This document shows positions 34,669 through 45,569 of a stretch of DNA of 64,000 nt, one piece after another (position 1 is the first letter of the stretch; each line of letters starts with the position of its first letter). This DNA is from SR1 bacterium human oral taxon HOT-345 (GTDB lineage: Bacteria; Patescibacteriota; Gracilibacteria; Absconditabacterales; Absconditicoccaceae), in contig MPSQ01000001.1 in NCBI GenBank assembly GCA_003260355.1, positions 310,001 through 374,000 on the forward strand, in the 5' to 3' direction. The notes below the pieces were generated by a model. The model saw only the letters and a list, made by a program, of their open reading frames with translations, ran no database searches and was not told the origin of the DNA. The position numbers and the translations under genes are program-made.

Positions 34669-34696
34669 ATAGTAGATAAAAAAGATGAAAATGCAA
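34669..34696 (-). promoter_or_regulatory. Promoter of the half-length ClpB gene
   Basis: On the minus strand: TTGCAT 34696-34691, 16 bp, TACTAT 34674-34669, followed by the CIRCE-like repeat. Confidence 0.75.
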
Positions 34697-34832
34697 GAGA
34701 AAATAATCTATCTTATTACTCAGATAAGCGTCAAGCTAAAGTTTTTTGATTTGGCAGAAAATATCGCTATTCTATCTGTAAATTTTTTGTGCTGGAGGAG
34801 CTTAATTATTGAGTTGAGAACTTTTTTGATAA

Positions 34833-34863
34833 TAAAAAAAGAAATCTGAGGTCAGACTTCTTT
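34833..34863 (-). terminator. Terminator of lysS
   Basis: Stem AGAAGTCTGA / TCAGATTTCT (34861-34840) followed by seven T on the minus strand. Confidence 0.75.
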
Positions 34864-34869
34864 CTTGTT

Positions 34870-36516
34870 CTATTTATTTTTTTCAGGATCTGAGGCTGTA
34901 TCTTGGTTTCTGAGCTTCATAAGTGGGAACATTACCACGTCTCTCAAGTTTTCTTGTTCTGTCAGAATTGCCAAAATTCTCTCAAGTCCCATTCCAAAAC
35001 CAGACTGTGGAGGCATTCCATACTCCATCGCCTCTACGAAGGTATCATCTCCACTGGTCGCTTCATCATCGCCTTTTTCTGCAGCAGCAGCTTGTTTGTC
35101 AAAGTTTGCTTGTTGGAGTAAAGGATCTACAAGTTCAGAATAGGCTTTACAAATCTCCCAACCATTTACGAGGAGCTGGAACTGCTCTACGATATTTGCA
35201 TTAGCATCAGAAGTCCTCGCTAAAGGCTGCATAATCACTGGATAATTATAGATGAAAGCTGGTCCTACGATCTTTGGCCTGAGCACCTTTTTGAATAAAT
35301 AATCAATCAAAGTCGGAGTTCCCATCTCGTCCATTCCCTCAAATTCAATGCCTTTTGCACGGATGTCAGCTCTTAATTGATCTGCATCATCAGTATCATA
35401 TTTGGTAATATCAATCCCTGAAGCATCAAGGATTCCCTTGGTATAATCTATTCTTTCTCGTGGAGTTGTAAAATCAACCGTTTTCTCTATTCAGTCTTTA
35501 TCTTTTACTTTAAGCTGCTTAGAAATCCCAAGTTCAGCAAAGAGATAATCAAACATTTCCTCAGTAAAACGCATATTATCCTCATAGTTCCAATACACGG
35601 CATAGTGCTCCACCTGCGTAAACTCCTGCAAATGTGAAGGATCAGAACCTTCATTTCTGAAATCCTGCCCAATCTCAAACACTTTCTCAAATCTTCCAAC
35701 CGTCGCCTTTTTGAGTGAGGTTTCAAACGCGATTCTGAGATAAACATCGGTATCATAGTCATTATGATGGGTAATAAACGGTCTTGCTGCCGCACCAGAA
35801 GCCGCATTATCCAAAATCGGAGTCTGAATCTCAATAAAGTTATGCTTACGATAAAAATCCCTTAAAGTCTGATAAAACTTAGACTTAAAGAGGAATCTCG
35901 CATAGGTTTCAGGATTCATCGTCATATCAAGGTATCTTTTCCTATACAGCTCCTCCTGATCGCTCAAGCCGTGGAATTTTTCAGGCAAAGGTCTAATCGC
36001 TTTGGAAAGGAATTTGAAAGCTGACACGAAAATTGTGAGTTCTCCTTTGTGAGTTTTGAAGACTTCTCCTTCTACTCCGATAAAATCTCCGAGATCCACC
36101 ATTTTTTCCATAAATTTGTAAGCCGTCATCGTTCAGGTTTCACTCTCTGGAAAGTCTAAACTCTGAACCTCAATATCTTCCATGCTTCCATCAGCTTTTT
36201 TTTCTGTTTTGATAATCTTGCACTGATCTCTATGAAACATCAGCTGAATTTGCTCGGTGCTATCAAGGATTTTTGCAAAAGCAAGCTTCCCATGCGAACG
36301 ATAGAGCATCACTCTTCCAGCAGTTTTGACCTGCACTTTTGGAGCTTCGATAATCGCCTCAATCTCGCGAAGCTGCTGATTTTCATAAGTCGCGATAATA
36401 TCTTTGATGAGGTGCGTTTTGTGAAAAGATTGAGCATAAGGATGAATTCCCATCGCTTGAAGTTTCTGAGTTTTCTGTATTCTGACCTCTCTTTCGCTAA
36501 GTTGAACTTGTGCCAT
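34870..36516 (-). CDS. lysS: Lysyl-tRNA synthetase, class II
   Basis: LysS charges tRNA-Lys. The 548-residue protein has the N-terminal OB-fold (residues 55-150, VKTAGRVMLYRSHGKLAF), motif 1 region, motif 2 FRNEGSDPSHLQEFTQ and motif 3 GFGMGLERILAIL. UGA codons at 36130-36132 and about 35491 encode Gly. The ATG at 36514-36516 is chosen because it sits 37 nt after the promoter -10 and begins MAQVQLSERE; a TTG two codons earlier is possible. Confidence 0.92.
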
Positions 36517-36553
36517 TTGCAATTATAAAGGAAAAAGTTAAAATCTAACTCTG

Positions 36554-36581
36554 ACTATAGGAATTCCCGCAAGAAATGCAA
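36554..36581 (-). promoter_or_regulatory. Promoter of lysS
   Basis: On the minus strand: TTGCAT 36581-36576, 16 bp, TATAGT 36559-36554, then CAGAGTTAGATT. Confidence 0.75.
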
Positions 36582-36687
36582 GAAATTTCCGTGGGTTTGA
36601 TGTTTTTCTTTGATGCTTATCTAAGGAAAGTAACGGAGAGAAGCATATTAAGCTCTGATTAAAAAAATTTATCATTCAACTCTTCAT

Positions 36688-37185
36688 ATGCTCAATTCAA
36701 CTTCAGAGAAAAAGCAATTCTTTCAAAGTCTCATTAGACGAGTAATGATTTTAATTGGGATCAAAGTTCTTATTATCAGCTTTTTCTTTTTTCACTTTCT
36801 AGAAAAGAATAAACTCAGTCCTCAAAAACCTCAAATGTGTTATGAAAATCACTGTTTTGAGCTTGAAATTGCTGATACACCAGAAAAGAGAGAACTCTGA
36901 CTGATGTTTCGTGAATCACTTCCAGAAAATCAGGGGATGCTCTTTGTTTTTGATAGATCAGACTTTTGGAGTTTTTGGATGAGAAATACCTTGATTCCGC
37001 TTGATATTGTCCGATTAGATACGGGGAATAGAGTTGTGGATTTCGTTTCTGCAGCTCCGTGTGAGAAGATGCCGTGTCAGAATTATTTTCCGAGGTCTGA
37101 AGCGATCCAAGCGATCGAACTTAACAGCGGCACATTGGAGAAACTGGGGATTCAAATTGGTCAGGAGCTTAAGATTATTAAATAG
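36688..37185 (+). CDS. DUF192 membrane-anchored protein
   Basis: The 165-residue protein has one N-terminal membrane anchor (residues 20-38) and a DUF192 domain: TPEKRELGLMFRESLPENQGMLFVFD, FWMRNTLIPLDIV and AIELNSGTLEKLGI. UGA at 36898-36900 encodes the Gly of ELGLM. DUF192 has no firm biochemical role. It is divergent from lysS. Confidence 0.85.
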
Positions 37186-37310
37186 GAAAAAAACAGGGAA
37201 ATTTGCTTTGTTATTTATAGTCTTCTGAGTAAAAAGTTATAGCTTTGTTCCAGACGTTTTGTGGTAAATGTCAAGAGAGGATGGATTTTGGGGAGAATTG
37301 AGGATTGCTC

Positions 37311-37338
37311 TTGATTTTCAGGGAAAAATGCCCATACT
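37311..37338 (+). promoter_or_regulatory. Promoter of guanine deaminase gene
   Basis: TTGATT 37311-37316, 16 bp, CATACT 37333-37338, four bases, TCAGATTTTTT at 37343. TACTTT at 37335 with an 18 bp spacer is the alternative -10. Confidence 0.65.
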
Positions 37339-37372
37339 TTAGTCAGATTTTTTATCTTTTATTTATTAGATC

Positions 37373-37843
37373 ATGACTCACGAATACTTTATGGAGAAGG
37401 CGGTAGAGTTGTCCCTAGAAAATATGAGAGCAGGGAAAGGTGGACCCTTTGGTGCGATCATTGTGAGGCAAGGGAAGATTGTTGGAACGGGGGCTAATCA
37501 TGTCACTTCTGACAATGACCCTACGGCACATGCTGAGGTGGTAGCGATCAGAGATGCTTGCAAGAACTTGGGGACGTTTCAGCTAGATGATTGTGAGATT
37601 TACACAAGTTGTGAACCTTGTCCGATGTGTCTTGCAGCGATTTATTGGGCGAGACCAAAGGCGATTTACTATGCCAATACGAGAAAAGATGCTGCAGATA
37701 TCGGGTTTGATGATGACTTCCTTTATGAAGAGCTCAAAAAGAACCTCGAAGAAAGAAGTCTTCCTATCCATCAGCTTGATAAAAGCAATGCACTCAAGGT
37801 TTTTGATGAATGGAAGAGAAAAACTGACAAGATTGAGTACTAA
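37373..37843 (+). CDS. guaD: Guanine deaminase
   Basis: The 156-residue enzyme belongs to the cytidine-deaminase-fold guanine deaminases (Bacillus GuaD type), converting guanine to xanthine. It has the zinc-binding TAHAEVVAIRDAC and SCEPCPMCLAAIYWARP. The segments HVTSDNDPTAHAE and KDAADIGFDDDFLYEE are typical of GuaD and separate it from TadA. No UGA codons. In a small genome it suggests purine salvage. Confidence 0.85.
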   Translation: MTHEYFMEKAVELSLENMRAGKGGPFGAIIVRQGKIVGTGANHVTSDNDPTAHAEVVAIRDACKNLGTFQLDDCEIYTSCEPCPMCLAAIYWARPKAIYYANTRKDAADIGFDDDFLYEELKKNLEERSLPIHQLDKSNALKVFDEWKRKTDKIEY

Positions 37844-37852
37844 AATGTTGCG

Positions 37853-38842
37853 TTATTTCTTTTTTCTGTAGATTCAAGGTCAGATTTCTTGGATTTGCTT
37901 ATCTATTTCTAAGAAGGTTAGCTCTTGGAGGAGTTCTCCGTAGCTGAGATGTGTGTAAGCAAGCAGACTTTCTAAGCTGGAATCCCCCTGTTTTTCGAGA
38001 TGTTGTAGGAGCTCGATTTGACGGTCGGTTAGTGATGTTTTTTCTATTTGCAATACTGCTCCTTTTTGAGGAAAGTGTTTTTGTAAGCAGGCGTCAAAGT
38101 CTGTGATGAGTTGGATTTTTTGTTCGTTCATTTTGGCAAAGACGCCGGCACTTTGAGGTGAAAAGATAGGAGCTGGGACTGAAAATACAGGTTTTCCCAT
38201 AGTGTAGGCGAACTCTGCGGTAATCAGACTTCAAGACTTTTCTCTTGCTTCGGGTAAAAAGAGGATTTCGCTGAGTTTTGCAATGAGTTTGTTTCTCTGG
38301 GGGAAGCTTCGTTTGGTTGGCTGGAATCAGAGTTTAAATTCTGAGAGAATGAGTCCTCATTGATTTATGATTTCTGCGAGAAATCAGCGATCGGAACTTC
38401 TGAGATAGTGTTGGAAACCTCATCCGAGCACTGCGATGGTTGGGATGTTGTGCAGTAGTGAGAGTTGATGTGTTTTTTGATACACTCCTTTTGCAAATCC
38501 TGAGAGCGAAGCAAGCTGAAAGTTGCTTGCTTTTTCAAAAAAAAGTTCCAAAACCTGAATTCCATATTCACTGGGCTGTCTTGGTCCTACTATTCCGAGA
38601 ATTTTTTCCTCGAGGAGAGAAAGATTCCCTTGGTAGTAGAGCAAAAAAGGAGCTTGGGAGTCGTTCATCAGTCTCTGAGGATATGCATTATCTCATTGCA
38701 CGATGCATCAAATTTGGTTTTTTTCGCAATACGCTTGGATTTTTGAGGTTTCAATGTCAGAGTTGAAGTTTTTTTTCTTGAGATTTCAGAGAGTTAGTGC
38801 TTCTTGGGCAGAGTAATGGAGACCTAGTGGATTGAAATACAT
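37853..38842 (-). CDS. dprA: DNA-processing protein DprA
   Basis: DprA loads RecA on incoming single-stranded DNA during transformation. The 329-residue protein has the Rossmann-type ILGIVGPRQPSEYG, LASLSGFAKGVY, RNKLIAKLSEILFLPEA and SGSLITAEFAYTMGKPVFSVP. About ten UGA codons read as Gly, for example in AVLGGGFQ. The C-terminal 90 residues form a winged-helix-like domain. Start ATG 38840-38842, stop TAA 37853-37855. Confidence 0.88.
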
Positions 38843-38955
38843 TAAATTCTGATATGGTTAAAAGAATGACACTGAGTATAAAAAATGTTTTTTGCTTTTC
38901 AAGTGATTATTTGGTTTTTTTCTTTTGTCAAAAAAAGTTTTGATGACTTTTTGTC

Positions 38956-38984
38956 TTGATTTTTGGTTATGAAATCACTATTAT
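38956..38984 (+). promoter_or_regulatory. Promoter of the 39028 gene
   Basis: TTGATT 38956-38961, 17 bp, TATTAT 38979-38984. Confidence 0.6.
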
Positions 38985-39027
38985 CAATGTTGTCAATAAT
39001 GACATAATAACAAAAAAGATAAATAAT

Positions 39028-39486
39028 ATGAACTGGAGAAAAGAAAAAAGAAGCCTTCTTAATCAGGTGAGGCTCAGTGTACAACGTGAGATAAGGTTTT
39101 CAGGGAAAACGGCGAAGCAGCGTATCAAGTTTTTACAGAACTTGAGTCGTAGTTCTTGTGACTTGGAAAATCCAACATTTGGTAAAGTTAGACCGGGTGC
39201 ATTGGTGGCTCTCAAAACCGCCGAAACTGTGACTTGGCTCTTTATTCTGCCGTTTGGATTTGATGCTTCTTACAAGCTACGAAATGAAACTCTCAAAGAG
39301 GTTGAAGTCATTTCAATCTTTGATGAGCGGTTTAAATTTCTGTGTGAGAGGTCTTCCGGAGCCTTGGTAGAGATTGGAGAAATTGTCCAAGTTCACTGAT
39401 GGAGTAATCATGTAAAACCACTTTGTGTATTAAAACCACTTTGTGTATTCGCAGAGTGGTTTTTTAAAATAATCCTCCTTGGATAA
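39028..39486 (+). CDS. Small protein with weak GreA C-domain resemblance
   Basis: A basic N-terminus (MNWRKEKRSLLNQVRLSV) precedes a beta-rich region (FGKVRPGALVALKT, FILPFGFDASY, SSGALVEIGEIVQVH) that weakly recalls the GreA C-terminal domain. Under code 25 the UGA at 39397-39399 is Gly and the frame continues 29 codons through the 18-bp tandem repeat and the terminator stem to TAA at 39484. That tail looks unnatural, so the original stop may have been lost by an indel. Function unknown. Confidence 0.5.
39413..39448 (+). repeat. 18-bp perfect tandem duplication
   Basis: TAAAACCACTTTGTGTAT occurs twice without gap (39413-39430, 39431-39448), the second copy forming the 5' arm of the terminator. 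Confidence 0.9.
39433..39466. terminator. Terminator between 39028 gene and ligA
   Basis: Stem AAACCACT (39433-39440) with AGTGGTTT (39455-39462) and a T run on the plus strand; the A run at its left would give T on the minus strand, so it may serve ligA too. Confidence 0.75.
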
Positions 39487-41689
39487 TCCTTTCATTTTCA
39501 TCTTTTAGCTTTATTGGAATTGTGAGATGGAATTCTTTTAGTATGGTTTCTCGATTTTCATAGATTAAAATTCAGAATTTTCTTGCTTTTTCAGCTTTGG
39601 ATCAAGGTTTTTCTCAGATAAGCATAACGGTTGTCCCTGAAGTCGGATTTTCTTCGTAGCGATAGCCTAGTTTTTGCATTTGCTGAATGAGGTCGGTTCT
39701 TGCAATGGGGAAAGTTCCCGTGAGCGAAAAGGTTCAGTGTGATGAGGATTCAGGATTTGTTTTTTCATTTATTGCGGAGAATTGTACGCCTTCTTGTTCT
39801 AAGCTACGCAGAAGCTTTAAGGTTTCGGGATTCGTCATAAAAAGCTGAATTGCTTGTAGCGATTTTTCCCCAATACCTTCGACGTCTGCTAAGCCATCAT
39901 TAGAAAACGCACTGATCATCTGATCTAGTGACGTTACTTTGTGTAAGGCAAGATATTCTGCTACATCTTGAGCTGTTTTTTTTCAGATATGAGGGATTCA
40001 AAGGGCATTGAGAAGTCTCCAGAGTGGTTGTTTTTTTGAACGTTCAATTTGATTGACAAGCTCGGTGATTTTCTTTTCTCCAAAGCTTGGGAATTTACGC
40101 AGGAGAATCTGATTTTGAAGCGTAGTCAGGTGGTAGATATCTGCGACTGAATTCAGCATTTTTTGTTTGACTAAGACCTCAATCATCGCTTCACCAATTC
40201 CACTAATATCCATCGCATCTCTCGAAACAAAATGCGTAATCTTTTCTCTTATTTGTGCTGGACAAGAGGGATTGGTGCAATAGTAGTGAATATCTATATT
40301 GGTAATCGGATCTCCGCATTCAGGACAGAATAGAGGAGGAATAATCAGCTCTTCACTCCCATTTCTACGTTCTTTGATGCTTCCCAAAATGTAAGGAATC
40401 ACTTCGCCACTTCTCTGCACTCGGACAAAATCTCCCTTCTTGATCTGCTTTTTGGCAATAAAATCAAAATTATGAAGACTGACCCTAGAGATCGTGGCTC
40501 CGCTGAGGGAAATCGGTTCAATATGGGCGACTGGTGTGATAATTCCCGTTCTTCCGACTTGGAAGGTTATCTCTTGGATCTGGCTTGCGACCTGTTGCGC
40601 GGGGAATTTGTAGGCGATTGCTCGTCTAGGGTGATGTTCCGTAGATCAGAGTGCTGAACGAATGTCTTCGCTACTATTTACTGGAGTCTCTGTATCAAAA
40701 AGAGAAAAGTCAGATTTTTCTGAGGTATTGCAGTTTGACGTATTTTGAGGAGTTTTACTATCAGAAACCTTAATTACCAAGCCATCAAAATCAAAATCTT
40801 GCTCCTCCAAAAAGTGCTTGATTTGAAAATCCTGACACCAAGTGATAATTTGCTCAATATCTGTAGTCACAAGGAAGTTTTCTGGCAACTCAAAAACGGG
40901 CATTCCAAGCGACTTGAGATCCACTATTTCTCCTCAGAGCTGATCATATATGAAAGCAATCAAGCCTCTTTTCGCAACTTCTCTGCTATCTAGGAGTTTT
41001 ATGCTTCCAGCAGCGGCATTTCTCGTATTTGAAAAGGGGGTTTGACCGGAGTGGTCTCTTTGCTGATTGAGCTTGAGGAGCTGGGATTTTGGCATCATAA
41101 TCTCTCCTCTAACCTGCAAAGTTCAAAGATAAGAAATCTGCTTTGGAATTGAAGGAATCATCATCACATTCGCGGTAATGTCTTCCCCAATTTTCCCATC
41201 GCCTCTGGTGATTGCTTGGGTGAGTTTCCCATCATGATAAATGCATTCTACGCTGAGTCCATCAAATTTTGGCTCTAAATGATATTCCCGGTTCAGAATT
41301 CCTTTTTTTTCTGCCAACTTTGCAACTCTGACTGCCCATTCTCTAATATCCTCTGCATTATAACTATTTTCTAGGGAAAGAAGTGGGATTTGATGGACTG
41401 CCTTTTTGAAGCCGTCAGAAAGTTGTCCTACTAGACCTTGCGTTGGAGAGGTGCTGGAAATGATCGTCGGGAAGTATTCTTCCATTGCTTTGAGATAGGC
41501 GAAAAGTTCATCATATTCTGCATCAGAGATGATTGGCTTTGCCTCAATATAGTAGAGATGATTATGATCGGTTAAAGTATCGATGAAAAGCTGGTAGATC
41601 GTTTTCAATTCTGAATCGGGGATATGTTCAGGATTTGGAACTTTTTTGATGAAAGATTGAAGGTATTGAGTAGATTCTGAGAGATTCAC
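39464..41689 (-). CDS. ligA: NAD-dependent DNA ligase
   Basis: LigA seals nicks during replication and repair. The 741-residue protein has all domains: Ia, adenylation with nucleophile Lys in LEPKFDGLS, OB fold, zinc finger CPECG...YYCTNPSCP, helix-hairpin-helix repeats (SGIGEAMIEVL, EGIGEKSLQAI) and C-terminal BRCT. Between DGLVIKVSD and RRAIAYKFPA there is an insert of about 45 residues rich in Ser, Thr and Asn. UGA codons are read as Gly at several points. The start is GTG 41687-41689, the first start after the promoter; the upstream open frame would precede transcription. Confidence 0.92.
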
Positions 41690-41721
41690 GAGTATTAGGA
41701 AAAGAGTAAAGTCTGATCTTA

Positions 41722-41749
41722 GCTTAGAGAAAAGCAAATGAAAGGCAAT
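41722..41749 (-). promoter_or_regulatory. Promoter of ligA
   Basis: On the minus strand: TTGCCT 41749-41744, 16 bp, TAAGCT 41727-41722, four bases, TCAGAC. Confidence 0.75.
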
Positions 41750-41771
41750 ATCAAATTATCGGTTTTCTCTC

Positions 41772-42395
41772 CTATTTTTTCAGATAGCTTATGTTGACCA
41801 ATTGTCCTTTGTTCTCGGCTAGAGCTATTTTGTCAATGATGAGCGATTGGATGTTAAAGTGTTGCTTGAAGTAGGTGGCGGCGAGATGCATTTTTTCAAG
41901 ACGGATATAATTGCATAGATTCATATGATTTGCTAAATAGTTAAAAATGTCTTGTGGATCTCGGTATTCTCAGGTTGCATTAGCGATATTTTGGGCATAC
42001 GCTAAAGAGTCGTCAACATCAAAGTTTTCGGCAATTTTTCTTATTTTTTTGGCGGTGTGGATCAGGTTTTGATTCTTTGGAAAGAAAAGTGCGAATCGTC
42101 CACATCATTCAGGATATTTTTTGTTTCGTTCTGGATTTTTTTTGATTCGATCGTGCTCTTGGAGGATTATCTGAAAGTTAGTCAGGTTTATTTTTCTAGT
42201 ATTGATGAGACTACTTTCAACTTCTGACCAAAAATTTTTAGATGAAGAATCCTTTAACTGTAATAAGGTAATATGTGCGTTTTCTTTGCATTTGGAAACT
42301 CTCTGTCTAAAGCCATTTTGGTAAAAATAATTTCTGATCGTATTCAGTTTATGTAATTGATCATCCTGAGGAGGTGCAACTATGGTATAGAACAT
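41772..42395 (-). CDS. 2H phosphoesterase-like protein
   Basis: The 207-residue protein has NAHITLLQL near residue 45 (HxT) and KMHLAATYF near residue 180 (HxA where HxT/S is usual). The two-His layout and length fit the LigT/2H phosphoesterase superfamily, which act on cyclic phosphates in RNA. The changed second motif leaves activity uncertain. UGA at 42105-42107 encodes Gly. Confidence 0.62.
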
Positions 42396-42518
42396 CGGTT
42401 TTGTGTTGGAATAAATTCTAGTCGACTATATCGATATTGTCTGAAGATACAATAAAAAAAACGGTTGATATGCCTAGTATTAATGATTATACTTTCGATA
42501 GTTTTTTTAATTTATTGA

Positions 42519-43733
42519 TTGAATATTGTGTTTAAAAAATCAATATATGGCTTTTACTTAGCGACACTTCTTCAAAATGCATTAAAGGTCATTACTCCTT
42601 TCTATATTATTTATTTTGTAGCTTTAGGATTTAGCTTTTGGCAAATTGCCTTGATTTCTAGTTTAAGAAGCATTGTTGGACTTATTTTTGAGATTCCAAC
42701 AGGAATGATTGCTGATATTTATGGGAAGAAAACGAGTGTTATCCTTGGTTATAGTCTTTCTGCTCTCACTTTGTTTCTGATTCCACTTACCGATAATTTT
42801 CTTTGGATTGCGGTTGTTTTCTGTTTTAATGCTTTTTTTGAAACTTTTTTTACAGGGGCTGATAATGCTTGGGTTTCTGATAGAATAGAAGCTGAAAATC
42901 CTGATGATATGAAGTCATTTTTTATGAGGAAAATGAGTTTAAGAAATATTGGATTTATCGTTGCTGGGCTTTTGTGAGCCTGAATTGTAAAGTATCGAGG
43001 CATAGAGTATTTGCGATATGTGTATGGAGGAGGGCTATTACTTGCTAGTGGGGTGCTTTTATTCCTTCCTGATGGGATGAAAGGTTATTGCTGAGAAGAG
43101 GAAAATATTCTCAGTAAGATATTTTGGCATCATTTGAGAGACTCTCGAAAATATCTTGCTCAGCATAAAACCTTATGGTTTTTATTTGCAGGAATCGGGC
43201 TTTTTCTTATTTTAGATGAATTGACAGGATTGATTTGGGCGCCTTATCTTGAAGAGCTTGGTTTCTCAATAGAGAATCTTGGCTATCTCTCATCACTTTT
43301 ATGACTCTTATGAGCTGGAGTTCCGCTCTTGCTTGAAAAGGTTCTTAAGAAAAAGAAAAATAGTCCTCTTGTTTTGGGTACTTCACTCTTGATCTTTGTA
43401 GGAATTCTTATCTTCGCAGGATTGACTTCCTCAATTACAATGCTCATTTGCCTCTACATTATCTACAATTTTATTGATGATATTATTTTCCCTGTAGATG
43501 AGCTATTGACGAATCAGCTTATCTCAGCAGAAAAAAGGGCAACCATTTTATCTATGAAATCAGTTGTTGAAAATTTGAGTTCAATTCTTGGTTGACCTTT
43601 GGTAGGGTGGATTTTGTGATATTTAACTTTCTCTCAAGGTCTTTTTCTCTCTGCTGGTTTGCTTTTGGTTATTGCTGGAGTCTATGTGTATTTTTCTTGT
43701 TATTATAATTTTTCTATTAAGCATAGGTCTTAA
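42519..43733 (+). CDS. MFS transporter
   Basis: The 404-residue protein has 12 predicted helices and the MFS loop 2-3 motif in GLIFEIPTGMIADIYGKKTS. The second half has FVGILIFAGLTSS and EKRATILSMKSVVENLSS, typical of drug/solute efflux MFS. Eight or so UGA codons encode Gly. The start is uncertain (TTG 42519 or GTG 42528). The substrate is unknown. Confidence 0.82.
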
Positions 43734-43866
43734 TTGGAATTATCTTTTGTTTCTATTTGCGAGAATTGGGACTTTGATCTGTTGGGTTAAGAATGTAGAA
43801 TTAAGAATATGGAATATAAGAGAAGAGATAAATATCATACTCTCATTTTAGATAAGCATCATTAAT

Positions 43867-43894
43867 TTGACTTTATAAAAAATGCAGTTATAAT
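43867..43894 (+). promoter_or_regulatory. Promoter of the 43959 gene
   Basis: TTGACT 43867-43872, 16 bp, TATAAT 43889-43894. Confidence 0.7.
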
Positions 43895-43958
43895 AAAATT
43901 CACAAAATCACCTTAATAGTGAAAACAATACTTTTTACCTATCTACTTGATATCCTCC

Positions 43959-44297
43959 ATGTCTCGCACAAAATCGAATTTTTGAATCCCGAATAAAACT
44001 CCAGATAATACTTCCTCAAGTTCATGAAATTGGTATGAAGAATACTCCTGTATTATTGAAAAACCTACATATGAATGAAGACCTAAAGTTACACAAGAGC
44101 GTCCTGATGGTTCATCAGATGGGCTCTTTGAAGCACTTGATATAGATTTATGAGATGGGACTAAAGCTTGCTCTAATTGGGAAAAATTTGATAAAAAATG
44201 AACATTAGAAGAAATTTTCCCTCCTTTACGTGAACTAACAGCAGAGAAGCTCGTTGAGGAGTTTTATAAAAATCAGGAACATAATAGTAGCAAATAA
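43959..44297 (+). CDS. Small acidic hypothetical protein
   Basis: A 112-residue protein visible only under code 25, with UGA at five Gly positions (for example SNFGIPNKTP, DIDLGDGTKACSN). It has Ser/Asn-rich N-half and a helical acidic C-terminus (LEEIFPPLRELTAEKLVEEF). A near-consensus promoter lies 65 bp upstream, which supports it. No family is recognised. Confidence 0.55.
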
Positions 44298-44303
44298 AAA
44301 CTC

Positions 44304-44446
44304 CTAGTATTTCCCTAAATTCTGTAAATTTTCTAACTTCTCCATCAAATCTCCATAGTTTTTAACTGGAATAATCTTTTGCTTTCATTCACGAGAGCAT
44401 GGAATGCCTTTGATATACTGAATAAATGTTTTTGAAATTTAATGAC
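44304..44446 (-). pseudogene. Partial duplicate of the 3' end of dus
   Basis: On the minus strand YIKGIPCSREGKQKIIPVKN (44420 downward), then YGDLMEKLENLQ, matches the C-terminus of the intact dus at 45570 (YIKGIPNSREWKQEVIPVKT). The W of SREW is UGA here. Just upstream VIKFQKHLF matches VIEFRKYLF in a different frame. It is a frameshifted, truncated copy about 1.1 kb from its source, with vanW in between. Confidence 0.8.
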
Positions 44447-44553
44447 TCAGTGCTAGTATTGATGAGGATTCAGATTTTTTTGTTTTCTCTGAGGTATTTC
44501 CTCATCCACTTTTCAAAAAGTTCAGAAAAAGTCTGGTTGAGTTCTTTGGTCAT
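44362..44553 (-). CDS. Possible 63-residue protein overlapping the dus fragment
   Basis: ATG 44551-44553 opens MTKELNQTFSELFEKWMRKYL and continues in another frame through the dus fragment to TAA at 44362. The first 30 residues look helical and natural; the rest is read out of frame from the duplicate. It may be a chance fusion. Confidence 0.3.
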
Positions 44554-44647
44554 ATTTACCAGATAGATTTTCTTATTTTAGTGATCAAAAAGTTCGCAAT
44601 TCATGAGCAGAGTCTAATTATTTAGAAAATAACACTTCTCTCTTCTC

Positions 44648-45553
44648 TTAGAGGAGTTTATTCTTACCAGCATCTATATCTAATACTTCATACTTTTCAA
44701 GTAATGTTTCTAAGCTTACTTTATACATGACAGGGACGAGGTTTTCAGAGATGAGTATTGTTTTTTCTTTTCCTCATTTTTTATTTGTTTTTTTGATGGT
44801 ATTGTATCTCCAGAATGTCCCTTGATAACGAATAAAGCAATGATCTTCTTCAAAAACATGAATTTTCACTTCTTTGGCTTGAGGCGAGCGGATTTGTCCC
44901 TTGAGATATTTCTCATCAGTCCAAAGTTTGATTTGAATCGGGTATTCCAAAGTATTTTTTATCTTGAGATCTACATAATTGTAAAAAACTGTTGCACCTG
45001 AAGCAAAGGGCAAGACTCTCCCAGAATCTGGAAACAGATCATAACTATGACGGTGCCTTTCTATAATTTCTACTGGGAGATGCAAAAACATCCAGTACAA
45101 GAGATTCCCAAGCTGACATAAGCCTCCTCAGATTCCTACTTTTACCTTTCCTTTTGAAATCAAGATCCCCTCTAGATAGCCCTTTTGGGCAGTGGGTTTT
45201 CTCACCAATTCCCAAAAAGAAAAAATTTCTCCAGGCTGAATCAGAATTCCATTAATTTTTTCTAAAGCGATTTGAAGATTTTTTACTTTATTGACTTGAA
45301 GCTGCATATCCACATCGCCCAGCTTTCTGAGTAAAACGGATTGATGTTTTACATTGATATAAGGTAAAAAATCTGATCTTCCCCTTGCAATTGGCTGAAA
45401 CACATTTTCAATTCTCCTTATCCATTGTTTTATTCGGACAAAAAATGGCATCACAAGCGGAAACTTCATACTTCGGGAAGTTTTGATCTTTTTCTGCTCT
45501 TGAAGCAGTGTTTTGATATGCTCAGCTAATTGAGGGTTATGAAGTAGAGGCAT
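44648..45553 (-). CDS. VanW-family protein
   Basis: The 301-residue protein has the VanW core: INGILIQPGEIFSFWELVRK, KGYLEGILISKGKV and GGGLCQLGNLLYW (first Gly from UGA at 45128-45130), then IERHRHSYDLFPDSGRVLPF and FYNYVDLKIKN. VanW is linked to glycopeptide-resistance clusters but its activity is not known; here it sits among unrelated genes. A G5 domain is not visible. Confidence 0.88.
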
Positions 45554-45569
45554 AGTTAAAGAAAGGGTA

